The notes beneath the pieces were generated by a model, which saw nothing but the letters and a program-made list of their open reading frames with translations, searched no databases and was not told the origin of the DNA. A stretch of DNA of 64,000 nt from contig CALRTC020000018.1 of the NCBI GenBank assembly GCA_943371025.1, positions 60,754-124,753 of the forward strand, in the 5' to 3' direction. This document shows positions 7,751-16,009 of this stretch, piece after piece. Origin of the DNA: Niveispirillum sp943371025 (GTDB lineage Bacteria; Pseudomonadota; Alphaproteobacteria; Azospirillales; Azospirillaceae). The position numbers and the translations under genes are program-made. Position 1 is the stretch's first letter, and every line of letters begins with the position of its first letter.

Positions 7751-8521
7751 ATGACCGATCCGTTGAAGATCGCGGGCAAAAGCTTCCAGTCGCGTCTGTT
7801 CCTGGGCTCCGCTGGCTATCCCAACCAGCAGGTGTTCCTGGACAGTCTGGCCGCGTCGGGTGCGGAAATCCTGACCGTGTCCGTTCGCCGCGCCGACCTG
7901 ACCGGCTATGGCGAGGGGTTGCTGGATCTGGTGGCCGGCAAGGTCTGGCTGCTGCCCAACACCGCCGGCTGTTCCACGGTCAAGGATGCCGTGCTGACGG
8001 CGCAGTTGGCGCGCGAGGCCATGGACACCAACTGGATCAAGCTGGAACTGATCGGCGACCGGGAAACGCTGTATCCCGATGTCGAACAGTTGCTGCGTGC
8101 CGCCGACGAACTGGTCCGCGACGGGTTCGTGGTGCTGCCCTATTGCACCGATGACCCCATCGTCTGCCGCCGGCTGGCCGATGTCGGCTGTGCCGCCGTC
8201 ATGCCGCTGGGGGCGCCGATCGGCACCGGTTTGGGCATCCTCAACCCTTACAATATCGAAACGATCTGCCGGAACAGTGTGGTTCCTGTCGTTCTGGATG
8301 CCGGGATCGGCACGGCCAGCGACGCGGCGCTGGCCATGGAACTGGGCTGCGATGCCGTGCTGCTGAACACGGCGGTGTCGAAAAGCACCGATCCGGTGAA
8401 GATGGCGGCCGCCATGCGCGCCGGCGTCGATGGCGGCCGTCTGGCCCGTCTGGCCGGCCGCATCCCCAAGCGCCACCGGGCCGAGGCATCCAGCCCGGAA
8501 CTGGGGCTGATTGGCTCGTAA
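7751..8521 (+). CDS. thiG: Thiazole synthase ThiG
   Basis: Condenses 1-deoxyxylulose 5-phosphate, ThiS thiocarboxylate and dehydroglycine to make thiazole phosphate. It has 256 residues with a TIM-barrel fold. The Schiff-base lysine is K97 in NWIKLELIGD. Phosphate-binding loops are visible at VMPLGAPIGTGLG, VPVVLDAGIGTASDAA and DAVLLNTAVSKS. Translation begins at the ATG at 7751, three bases after thiS. It is the last gene of the riboswitch operon and converges on the flavoprotein gene ending at 8641. Confidence 0.96.
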   Translation: MTDPLKIAGKSFQSRLFLGSAGYPNQQVFLDSLAASGAEILTVSVRRADLTGYGEGLLDLVAGKVWLLPNTAGCSTVKDAVLTAQLAREAMDTNWIKLELIGDRETLYPDVEQLLRAADELVRDGFVVLPYCTDDPIVCRRLADVGCAAVMPLGAPIGTGLGILNPYNIETICRNSVVPVVLDAGIGTASDAALAMELGCDAVLLNTAVSKSTDPVKMAAAMRAGVDGGRLARLAGRIPKRHRAEASSPELGLIGS

Positions 8522-8640
8522 CAGGGATTATTTTGAGGACGGAATGATGCCGGGGCGGGATTACGGACCGCCAGTCGCTGGCCCTCACCCTCCCATTGTC
8601 CGGCGCGTTTTGGGGGGCGGCAATGCCGTGTCAACGACGG

Positions 8641-9843
8641 TTACGCGGCCAAGCCCGCCGCGTGCCCGCTGCTCCAGGCCCATTGGAAATTATAGCCGCC
8701 CAGCCAGCCGGTGACGTCCACCGCCTCCCCCACCACGTACAGGCCGGGGATTTTCTTGGCTTCCATAGTCTTGGACGACAATTCGGCCGTATCAATACCG
8801 CCCGCCGTCACCTCCGCCGTGCGATAGCCTTCGGTCCCGTCGGGATGCACGGTCCAGGCGTGCAATGCCGCCGCCACGGCGGACAGGTCGGCATCCTTGA
8901 TATCGGCCATCGGGCGGCTGACCAGGGGGGCCGGCCCCAGCAGGCCCACCTCGAACAGACGTTCCGCAAAGCGGCGCGCCAGCAGTTCCCCCAGGATGGT
9001 CTTCAGTTCCGCCTTCGGCCGCGTCCGCTTCAGGCCCTTCAGATGGTCGGCCAGGGGCTGATCGGGCGACAGATCAATGGCCACTGCCTGCCCTTCCCGC
9101 CAATAGGAGGAGATTTGCAGGATGGACGGTCCCGACAGGCCGCGATGGGTGATCAGCAGCGCTTCGCGGAACCGGCCCTTGCCACAGGACACCGTCGCCT
9201 CCAGCGGCACGCCCGACAGGCCCTCCAGCTTCTTCAGATCATCGGGCGCGAAGGTCAGCGGCACCAGCGCCGGGCGCGGCTGCACCACCGACAGACCCCA
9301 ATGACGGGCCAGCCGGAAGGCGAAATCCGTGGCCCCCATCTTCGGAATGGACGGGCCGCCCGTGGCCAGGATGAAGCTGTCGGACGTGAAGGTCCCGTGG
9401 CTGGTGGTCAGCGTGAAGCCGCCACCGGTCCCCGGCACCACATCATCAATCCGGCATTCGGTACGGATCGCCACGCCGGCATCGGCGCATTCGGCCAGCA
9501 GCATCTCCAGGATGCGGCCCGCGCCATCGTCGCAGAACAACTGGCCCAGCTTCTTTTCGTGCCAGCCGATGCCATGGCGTTCGACCAGCCCAATGAAATC
9601 ATGCTGGGTATGACGGCGCAGGGCGGAAATGCAGAAATGCGGATTTTCCGACAGGTAGCGATCGGGCTTCGCTTCCAGATTGGTGAAGTTGCAGCGCCCG
9701 CCACCGGAAATCAGGATCTTCTTGCCGACCTTTTCCGCATGGTCGATAACCAGCACGCGCCGTCCCCGGCGTCCGGCGAAAATGGCGGCGTACAGCCCGG
9801 CGGCCCCGCCACCGGCGATGATGATGTCGTAATGCGTAACCAT
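8641..9843 (-). CDS. NAD(P)/FAD-dependent oxidoreductase, BaiN/YhiN (HI0933) family
   Basis: Predicted soluble flavoprotein of 400 residues from the ATG at 9843. The start is clear because the FAD motif begins at once: MVTHYDIIIAGGGAAG, with GGGAAG at 11-16. The family hallmark GGGRCNFTN is at 47-55, and a C-terminal FAD contact lies in GLYVVGEAVDVTGWLGGYN. An upstream in-frame ATG at 9963 would add 40 residues that overlap the neighbouring gene and lack family similarity. Members such as BaiN act as reductases on steroid-like substrates, but most, including E. coli YhiN, have no established substrate. The gene stands 31 bases downstream of the pentapeptide-repeat gene. Confidence 0.88.
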   Translation of the reverse strand: MVTHYDIIIAGGGAAGLYAAIFAGRRGRRVLVIDHAEKVGKKILISGGGRCNFTNLEAKPDRYLSENPHFCISALRRHTQHDFIGLVERHGIGWHEKKLGQLFCDDGAGRILEMLLAECADAGVAIRTECRIDDVVPGTGGGFTLTTSHGTFTSDSFILATGGPSIPKMGATDFAFRLARHWGLSVVQPRPALVPLTFAPDDLKKLEGLSGVPLEATVSCGKGRFREALLITHRGLSGPSILQISSYWREGQAVAIDLSPDQPLADHLKGLKRTRPKAELKTILGELLARRFAERLFEVGLLGPAPLVSRPMADIKDADLSAVAAALHAWTVHPDGTEGYRTAEVTAGGIDTAELSSKTMEAKKIPGLYVVGEAVDVTGWLGGYNFQWAWSSGHAAGLAA

Positions 9844-9874
9844 GAATGGTCGGTAGCAGGGAACCGGCCCGGGA

Positions 9875-11293
9875 TCAATCATCCCCTTCCAGGTCATCGT
9901 CGGGCAGGCCTTTGGTGTTGGCCAGCTTGCACTTGCTGAAATCCACGCCGCGCATGTCGGCATTGGTCAGGTTGGCATCCGTCAGGTCGGCGAATTTCAT
10001 GCTGACATTGCGGATCTGGGCCTGGCGCAGATCGGCCCCGGTCAGGTTGGCCCCCGTCAGGTCGGCGCCGACCAGGATGGCCTTGCCCAGCCGCGCGCGT
10101 TCCATGTTGGTCTGCCAGTCATGGCCCTGGATATTGATGGGGGCGGCCAGTACGCCCGTCATGTCCGCCCCCACCATCATGGACCGGATCAGGCGGGCGC
10201 CGCGCAGATTGGAATTGCGCATATTGGCCCCGCGCAGATCGGCCGATGACAGGTCGGCCATCAGCAGGGCCGACCGCGACAGGTTGGCATTGCGCAGCAC
10301 GGCCCCGCGGAAGATGCCGGCCGACAGGGTCATGCGCGACAGGTCCACGCCGGTCAGGTCCTTGCCCGACAGGTCCAACTGCTTGCCCTGGGCGCCATTG
10401 GTTTCGATCCATTTGGCGTGCGCCACCAGCATTTCGGCCAGGCTTTCCTCCATCCCGGCCAATTGCTCGACAGTCTTGATATCCTCGATATTGGCCAGCG
10501 TCAGGTCGACCCCGTCCAGGATGGCGCCGATCAGGTTGGCGCTTTTCAGGTTGGCATGGCGCAGCACGGCCCCGGTCAGGATGGCGCCCTCCAGGTTCGC
10601 CCCTTCCAGATTGGCTTCCGTCAGATCGCAACTTGTCAGGTCACAGCCGGTCAGGTTGCTGTCGGACAGGTTGGCCTTCACCAGGATCGACCCGCGCAGG
10701 TCGGCATCGCGCAGGTCCGTCTGCATGACGAAACTGTCCGACAGCCGCGCCTTGGACAGGGTGGCGCGCATGATCACGGCCTTGGACAGGTCGGCTTCGG
10801 AGGAGGCCTGCACCGACACCAGCTCCCCATTGCGCGCCAGGGCCAGGGTGCCGTTGCGGAAATCGGCGGAGGTCAGGTTGCAGCTGATCAGCACGGCGCC
10901 GCGCAGGATGGCGCCCCGCATGTCGGCCGCCGTCAGGTCGGCATGCATCAGGTCCGCCTCCGTCAGGTCGGCGGCGTAGAAATTGGTCATGCGCAGATCG
11001 GCGCCGCGCAGCAGCGAATTATGCAGCTTGGCCCCGGTGAAATCGGCCGAGGCCAGCACCGAACCCGACAGGTCCAGATTGGACAGTTCGCACAGCTTGA
11101 AATGTGCCCGCACGCCCTGGATGCGCTGTTCCACAAAGGCCTGATGCTGCTTCAGCAGCACATCCACCTCGGCCTGCGTGATCTTGTTGCGATAGACGCC
11201 CAGCCGTTCATCCAGCAGCGACGGCGATTTCTGGATCGCCACCTTGCTGAGATCGACACGCGGGCTGTCGCTGGTACGGGTGAACTTGGTCAT
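9875..11293 (-). CDS. Pentapeptide-repeat protein with two helix-plus-solenoid modules
   Basis: Protein of 472 residues made largely of pentapeptide repeats of the A(D/N)LXX type, predicted to form right-handed quadrilateral beta-helices. The architecture looks duplicated. A short helical segment (VDVLLKQHQAFVEQRIQG) leads into a first repeat block (about residues 70-255). A second similar helix (EMLVAHAKWIETNGAQG) then leads into another block (about 310-455). Both helices are followed by an LDLSG start of the solenoid. No signal peptide or membrane helix is seen, so it should be cytosolic. I chose the ATG at 11293 (MTKFTRTSD) over the open frame to 11371. Some family members mimic DNA and bind gyrase; others are scaffolds, and the function here is not known. 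Confidence 0.85.
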   Translation of the reverse strand: MTKFTRTSDSPRVDLSKVAIQKSPSLLDERLGVYRNKITQAEVDVLLKQHQAFVEQRIQGVRAHFKLCELSNLDLSGSVLASADFTGAKLHNSLLRGADLRMTNFYAADLTEADLMHADLTAADMRGAILRGAVLISCNLTSADFRNGTLALARNGELVSVQASSEADLSKAVIMRATLSKARLSDSFVMQTDLRDADLRGSILVKANLSDSNLTGCDLTSCDLTEANLEGANLEGAILTGAVLRHANLKSANLIGAILDGVDLTLANIEDIKTVEQLAGMEESLAEMLVAHAKWIETNGAQGKQLDLSGKDLTGVDLSRMTLSAGIFRGAVLRNANLSRSALLMADLSSADLRGANMRNSNLRGARLIRSMMVGADMTGVLAAPINIQGHDWQTNMERARLGKAILVGADLTGANLTGADLRQAQIRNVSMKFADLTDANLTNADMRGVDFSKCKLANTKGLPDDDLEGDD

Positions 11294-11425
11294 GGAGGCT
11301 GGATGCGTTTCCAAACGGCCACAGCGGACGCGGCGGGATGTGAACGCATTAAGACATGAACCCCGTACCACGCAAAGGGGTATTGCGAATGGCTGGGTGC
11401 AACTTCACCACTTCGTCACAACCTT

Positions 11426-11845
11426 TCAGTCCGTATCCACCCGCCCCCGCATCTTCTTCACCCCGGACCGGGTGGATTTGGCGTCCAGCCGCCGGGTCTT
11501 GGAGGCCAGGGTGGGCCGGGTCGGGCGGCGCGGCGCCTGACGTTCGGCCGCCTTGGCCAGGATTTCGACCAGCCTTGCCTTCGCATCCTCGCGGTTGCGT
11601 TCCTGGCTGCGATGGGCCTGTGCGACCAGAACCAGCACGCCCTCTGCCGTCAGCTTGCGGCCCGCCACCCCGCGCACCCGCTGTTTCAGCCAGTCGGGCA
11701 GGGAAGGGGAGTTGGCGACGTCGAACCGAAGCTGGACGGCCGTTTCCACCTTGTTGACATTCTGCCCGCCCGGACCGCCGGCGCGCAGGAAACTCTCCTG
11801 CAGCTCCTCCTCGTCGATGGCGATATAGGGGGTGATGGGGATCAT
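11426..11845 (-). CDS. arfB: Alternative ribosome-rescue peptidyl-tRNA hydrolase ArfB (YaeJ)
   Basis: Rescues stalled ribosomes by hydrolysing peptidyl-tRNA without a codon in the A site. It has 139 residues from the ATG at 11845 (MIPITPYIAIDEEEL), with GGPGGQNVNK carrying the catalytic GGQ at 26-28. The basic C-terminal tail, rich in R and K (RPTLASKTRRLDAKSTRSG), is the part that in ArfB enters the empty mRNA channel, and this distinguishes it from RF1/RF2. A start at 11878 would add 11 residues without family support. Confidence 0.93.
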   Translation of the reverse strand: MIPITPYIAIDEEELQESFLRAGGPGGQNVNKVETAVQLRFDVANSPSLPDWLKQRVRGVAGRKLTAEGVLVLVAQAHRSQERNREDAKARLVEILAKAAERQAPRRPTRPTLASKTRRLDAKSTRSGVKKMRGRVDTD

Positions 11846-11911
11846 GGGTCCGGTTCCGCTGGCACTTCCCGTCAACAACAGGAAAGCGGCGGTGGCGTCA
11901 AGACCCTGGCG

Positions 11912-12352
11912 TCAGGGCCCCGGCGGCGCGTCCGGCTTGCGGTCGGGGACGGGGGAGGACTGCGCCGGGGTGGGGGCGCCTTTCTTGCGGCCATGGGTGA
12001 TGCGGGGTTCCGGCATCGCATTATCTGGCGGGCGCGGGCCCTCGATCGTCATCGGCGGCGGCGACGGCTCCTGCAAGGACCGTTGCAGCCGTTCCGAATC
12101 CAGACGGCGGTCGTTCAGGTCACGGGCCTGCATCGGGTCGGGCGGGCGCACCTGATCGGCGGCCAGGGGCGGGCGCAGCATGTCGGACCGCATCCGATCC
12201 AGCTCCGCCCCGGTGGCGCTGCCGGTGTTGGGCAGGCCGGGCAGCGGCGGTGGCGGCTGCAGCAAAGGGTTCTCCTGCGCCCCCGCCGGGGGGAACAGGG
12301 CCAGAAGGGCGACCAGCGCCGGCAGGGCAAGGTTCCTGGACATGGCCATCAT
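11912..12352 (-). CDS. Small secreted proline-rich protein, unknown function
   Basis: Protein of 146 residues from the ATG at 12352, which has GGGG about 8 bases upstream; ATGs at 12349 and 12343 are alternatives. A Sec signal peptide is clear (basic MSRN, then a leucine/alanine core) with a likely cleavage after FPPAGA. The mature part is proline-rich (ENPLLQPPPPLPGLPN), contains a charged helical middle (LNDRRLDSERLQRSLQE), and ends in a low-complexity proline/lysine tail. It looks like a periplasmic or envelope-associated disordered protein. I do not recognise a family. It lies 66 bases upstream of arfB. Confidence 0.6.
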   Translation of the reverse strand: MMAMSRNLALPALVALLALFPPAGAQENPLLQPPPPLPGLPNTGSATGAELDRMRSDMLRPPLAADQVRPPDPMQARDLNDRRLDSERLQRSLQEPSPPPMTIEGPRPPDNAMPEPRITHGRKKGAPTPAQSSPVPDRKPDAPPGP

Positions 12353-12593
12353 ATGGGCATCCCCGCCGATACGCACAGGGGGCGGCAGGCAGATAGGCGG
12401 AGGACACGATGCCGGCGGCCAATGGCACGGGAGACGATGGCCATGGCCGGAATGAAATATCAAGCAAGTCTATTTCGTCGTGATAACTGTCAAACTCAAA
12501 GTCTTCGCCGGCCTTGTGCAACGTGCATCTTCAACTATAGACTTGATATCGGGTGGGTGTGATCAAATTTGCAACGACTTTGGAAGAAATAAC

Positions 12594-13142
12594 ATGAAAC
12601 AACTGAAACAATTCTTGGCAGGTGCTCTGACGGCACTGGCCGTCGCCCTGCCCGCGCTCTCCCAGCAGGCGCCGGAAAAGCCGAAAGAGCTGGCCGTGCT
12701 GGCGCTGGAGGAAGGGGTGTGGGACGCGGACATCACCTTCCCGTCGCGCCAGGAAGGCGTGCCCGATGGCAAGGCCAAGGGCGTGCAGGTGAACCGCCTG
12801 CGCTCCGATGGCAACTGGATGCTGAATGAATTTTCGGTGGACGGCACGCCCTATCAGGGGACGGGCGTCTGGGGTTTCGATCCCAAGGCCGGTGAATATA
12901 TCGGGATCTGGACCGACAATAACGACCACCGCATCCGCAACGATCGCGGCCGCTGGGACGCTGCGACTAATACCATGACCTGGACCGCAGACATGGTGCA
13001 GGCCGACGGGCAGGTGATTCCCCTGAAATTCACGGAACTCTTCCAGGGGCGTACACGAGTATTTCATATGGACGCCATTGCGCCCAAGACCGGCAAGGTG
13101 ATACCTCTGGTTCACATCGTCTTCACTAAACGTGAAGCATGA
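12594..13142 (+). CDS. Secreted DUF1579 family protein
   Basis: Exported protein of 182 residues from the ATG at 12594, with GGAAG about 7 bases upstream; the frame is open from 12480 but the signal peptide starts here. The leader is MKQLKQFLAGALTALAVALP, cleaved near ALSQQA. The rest fits DUF1579: EEGVWDADITF near the start, then NWMLNEFSVDGTPYQGTGVWGFDP, YIGIWTDN, and a final HIVFTKREA. The fold is expected to be a lipocalin-like beta barrel; the ligand is unknown. A terminator follows at 13170, so it is probably monocistronic. Confidence 0.8.
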   Translation: MKQLKQFLAGALTALAVALPALSQQAPEKPKELAVLALEEGVWDADITFPSRQEGVPDGKAKGVQVNRLRSDGNWMLNEFSVDGTPYQGTGVWGFDPKAGEYIGIWTDNNDHRIRNDRGRWDAATNTMTWTADMVQADGQVIPLKFTELFQGRTRVFHMDAIAPKTGKVIPLVHIVFTKREA

Positions 13143-13169
13143 TATAGCATAGCGATAGTTTCACACCGG

Positions 13170-13206
13170 GCACGGTCCCATCCATCGGGCGGGGCCGTGC
13201 CTTTCT
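13170..13206 (+). terminator. Rho-independent terminator after the DUF1579 gene
   Basis: GCACGGTCCC (13170-13179) pairs with GGGGCCGTGC (13191-13200) with one G-T wobble and an 11-base loop. CTTTCTGTT follows. It starts 28 bases after the stop codon. Confidence 0.8.
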
Positions 13207-13293
13207 GTTGTCCTGCGTCAAGTCTGAAGCACGTCAACCCCACAAGCCATGAGGCTCCCATAGGCGGGTAATAGCCCCGGAGAACCCACGAAA

Positions 13294-14721
13294 ATGACCC
13301 AATATCAGAAGCATTGTGCCCTTCCCGGGCGTCTTGTGATGGTTGGATTCGGCAGCATCGGTCAAGGTGTGCTGCCGCTGATTCTGAGGCATATCGACAT
13401 CAAACCTCAGAACATCACCATCGTCACGGCGGACGAGCGCGGCCACGGTGAGGCTGACTATTTCGGCATCAAGTTCGTCAAGGAACCGCTGACCCGGCAG
13501 AATTACCGGGCCGTGCTGGACCCCCTGATCTCCAAGGGTGATTTCCTGCTGAACCTGTCGGTGGATGTCTCGTCCATCGCGCTGGTGGAACTGTGCGCTG
13601 AACGCGGCGCGCTCTATCTCGACACCTGCATCGAGCCCTGGGCCGGTGGCTATACCGACGCCAGCCTGTCGCCCTCCATGCGCTCCAACTACGCGCTGCG
13701 CGAACAGGCTTTGGCCATGCGGTCGAAGCTGGGCGCCAACGCGCCCACGGCCGTGCTGACCCATGGCGCCAATCCGGGCTTGGTGTCGCATTTCGTCAAG
13801 CAGGCCATGCTGAACATCGCGGAGGATACGGGCCGCGACATCAGCAGCGTGCCAACCGACCGCGCCGGCTGGGCCAAGCTGGCCCACGAACTGGGCCTGA
13901 AGGTGATCCACATCGCCGAACGCGACACCCAGGTTTCTTCCATCCCGAAGAAGCGGGGGGAGTTCGTCAATACCTGGTCGATCGACGGCTTCATCTCCGA
14001 AGGGTGCCAGCCGGCCGAAATGGGCTGGGGCACGCATGAGGCGACGTTCCCGCCCGACGGCATCCGCCATGATTTCGGCTGTCAGGCCGGTATCATCCTG
14101 AACCGGCCGGGCGTGACCCAGCGCGTGCGGACCTGGACCCCGATGGAAGGTCCCTTCCACGGCTTCCTGATCACGCATAGCGAGGCGCTGTCCATCCCGG
14201 ACTATCTGACGGTGCGCGACGAGGCCGGCAACGCCGTCTATCGCCCGACCTGCCACTACGCCTATCATCCCTGCGACGACGCGATTAAGTCGATCCACGA
14301 ATTCGCCGGCAAGAACTTCGTCCAGCAGGAAACCCAGCGCCTGATGATGAAGGAGATCATCGACGGCGTGGACGAACTGGGCGTGCTGCTGGCCGGTCAC
14401 GAAAAGGGCGCCTACTGGTTCGGCTCCCAGCTCACCTGTTCGGAAGCCCGCCAGCTGGTGGAATTCAACAGCGCCACCAGCCTGCAGGTCACGGTCGCCG
14501 CCTTGTCCGGTATGATCTGGGCCATCGAGAACCCGGACCGCGGCATCGTGGAAGCCGACGACATGGATTTCCAGCGCTGCCTGGATATCTGTATGCCGTA
14601 CCTGGGCCCGGTGGTCGGCGCCTACACGGATTGGACCCCGCTGGAAGGGCGGAACAAGTTCTTCTCGGAGGATCTGGATACGTCCGATCCATGGCAGTTC
14701 AAGAATATTCGGGTGGTGTAA
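13294..14721 (+). CDS. hss: Homospermidine synthase
   Basis: NAD-dependent cytosolic enzyme that makes the polyamine sym-homospermidine from two putrescines, or from putrescine and spermidine. It has 475 residues, the normal length for bacterial Hss. The N-terminal Rossmann motif is MVGFGSIGQGVLPL (about 16-29). Further family segments are LNLSVDVSS, YLDTCIEPWAGGY, LTHGANPGLVSHFVKQA, AEMGWGTHEA and GHEKGAYWFGSQL. The family is common in alphaproteobacteria, where homospermidine often replaces spermidine. No other polyamine gene adjoins, and a strong hairpin follows the stop codon. Confidence 0.95.
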   Translation: MTQYQKHCALPGRLVMVGFGSIGQGVLPLILRHIDIKPQNITIVTADERGHGEADYFGIKFVKEPLTRQNYRAVLDPLISKGDFLLNLSVDVSSIALVELCAERGALYLDTCIEPWAGGYTDASLSPSMRSNYALREQALAMRSKLGANAPTAVLTHGANPGLVSHFVKQAMLNIAEDTGRDISSVPTDRAGWAKLAHELGLKVIHIAERDTQVSSIPKKRGEFVNTWSIDGFISEGCQPAEMGWGTHEATFPPDGIRHDFGCQAGIILNRPGVTQRVRTWTPMEGPFHGFLITHSEALSIPDYLTVRDEAGNAVYRPTCHYAYHPCDDAIKSIHEFAGKNFVQQETQRLMMKEIIDGVDELGVLLAGHEKGAYWFGSQLTCSEARQLVEFNSATSLQVTVAALSGMIWAIENPDRGIVEADDMDFQRCLDICMPYLGPVVGAYTDWTPLEGRNKFFSEDLDTSDPWQFKNIRVV

Positions 14722-14725
14722 TGAT

Positions 14726-14768
14726 GTGAGTGCAGAGTAATTACCTATCTTATTTGCTCTGCACTCAC
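14726..14768. terminator. Terminator hairpin between hss and the AT-rich gene
   Basis: GTGAGTGCAGAG (14726-14737) is the exact reverse complement of CTCTGCACTCAC (14757-14768), with a 19-base loop. AAATTTATATAT follows. It lies four bases after the hss stop and can also serve the minus-strand gene that ends at 14820. It marks the left edge of the AT-rich patch. Confidence 0.75.
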
Positions 14769-14819
14769 AAATTTATATATATTTAGATTCTCATCAGAGA
14801 ATTATTATCATATTAGAAT

Positions 14820-15548
14820 TTACCATTCCACTTCGCTGGCATGATTTTTAGGATATCCATCGTCAATTTTTTCCTGTATCGCAACGCCATCAGAGTTAAA
14901 AATTCTAATTGCCTGATAAAATCTTTCGTCAATCTTGCGCACCCTAAGTAGCTGATTAAATTCACCGCCAAGAGATGTACAAAAGATGTTGAGGTCTATA
15001 TTTTTTACTGACTGCCCCCAAAATTCGGTAAATATACATTGAGCCATATTTGGAGGAAGCATGTTTATACTAAACCTCTTCTCCTCTTTTATTCTATCCA
15101 AGGTTGATTTTTTACTGTCTTTTGAAGCATCAAAAACCCTTAGATGTAGATCGTAAATTGGACATGAGCAAGGGTTCGTCGAAATAAGCTGCACTCTATA
15201 TTGACCATCTGGCATTACTACAAAGGATATTTCAAATAAACAAAAGGCACCCTTTCCGGTGGTTTGCCTTACTATTTCTTTTACACTTTCATTCAAATCT
15301 CCAATTAATGATTTCACACGATCGGATATTTCTTTAATCCCATCTTCGTTCTTGATTTGCTTTCTAACTCTAAATACCTGTGACATCAGCCAACTTATTA
15401 GAAAGAAAGAGGTGCCAAATTTTTGGATTGCTCCGAAAAAATTCGAATCGAAACTCTTGGGGTTCTCCCAATACGCGTATCCGGTAAGAAACGATGAGAG
15501 CAAGAAAGGAATAACGAATTCTCTTATAAGCTGCTTAACTTCCCTCAT
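14820..15548 (-). CDS. Unrecognised AT-rich membrane protein
   Basis: Protein of 242 residues that I do not recognise. Two hydrophobic segments lie near the N-terminus (VIPFLLSSFLTGYAYW, about 12-27, and GTSFFLISWLMSQVF, about 45-59). A charged, probably coiled-coil stretch follows (IKNEDGIKEISDRVKSLIG), then a soluble domain of about 145 residues with mixed beta/alpha character and a CSCP motif (about residue 132). The ATG at 15548 has an AGGGG site about 10 bases upstream. Base composition and codon use (many A/T-ending codons such as AAA, ATT, TTT) differ sharply from every neighbour, which suggests recent transfer. It is divergent from the toxin-antitoxin pair starting at 15717. No phage or transposon gene is visible next to it. 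Confidence 0.75.
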   Translation of the reverse strand: MREVKQLIREFVIPFLLSSFLTGYAYWENPKSFDSNFFGAIQKFGTSFFLISWLMSQVFRVRKQIKNEDGIKEISDRVKSLIGDLNESVKEIVRQTTGKGAFCLFEISFVVMPDGQYRVQLISTNPCSCPIYDLHLRVFDASKDSKKSTLDRIKEEKRFSINMLPPNMAQCIFTEFWGQSVKNIDLNIFCTSLGGEFNQLLRVRKIDERFYQAIRIFNSDGVAIQEKIDDGYPKNHASEVEW

Positions 15549-15716
15549 AATACGATTCCCCTTCCCATATAATGTTCTATTTCCGACACGGATCCTCCGT
15601 ATAGATTACAATATATTGTATATTAATATAATATTCTATCATAAAGTGTAGCAGAAAGATAAAATTGATTGTTCCGGCCATTGGCCGTACACTCCCTTCT
15701 AATTAGGGAGCCACCA

Positions 15717-16007
15717 ATGCCAACCATTACCCCAACCCGTATCCGCGCCGAAAGGCTGGAGACCCGCGTCACCGCAGAGCAGAAGCGGTTGATCGAGCAG
15801 GCGGCGGCGTTGCAGGGGCGGTCGGTCACAGATTTCGTGTTGAGCAGCGTGCAGGAAGCGGCCAAGCGGACCATTGAGGAGCATCAGCGCCTGGAACTGT
15901 CGCTGCGCGACAGTCAGGCCTTTGTCGAAGCGCTGTTGAACCCGCCGGCACCCAATGACCGGCTACGGGAAACGGTGGCGCGTTATCGGCAGACCATGGG
16001 CGTCTGA
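15717..16007 (+). CDS. Type II antitoxin, DUF1778/TacA family
   Basis: Antitoxin of 96 residues from the ATG at 15717, with AGGGAG about 8 bases upstream. The N-terminal ribbon-helix-helix region has the DUF1778 pattern: RLETRVTAEQKRLIEQAAAL then GRSVTDFVLSSVQEAA. The C-terminal half (LRDSQAFVEALLNPPAPNDRL) is the helical toxin-wrapping segment. It should bind its own promoter as a complex with the toxin that follows after 2 bases. The upstream 168 bases are AT-rich and contain GGCCATTGGCC (15677-15687), a candidate operator. Confidence 0.88.
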   Translation: MPTITPTRIRAERLETRVTAEQKRLIEQAAALQGRSVTDFVLSSVQEAAKRTIEEHQRLELSLRDSQAFVEALLNPPAPNDRLRETVARYRQTMGV

Positions 16008-16009
16008 CC

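Noticed and set aside
8641..9963. Longer start for the BaiN/YhiN protein at 9963
   Set aside because: The extension overlaps the pentapeptide-repeat gene and lacks family similarity; the FAD motif follows directly after the ATG at 9843.
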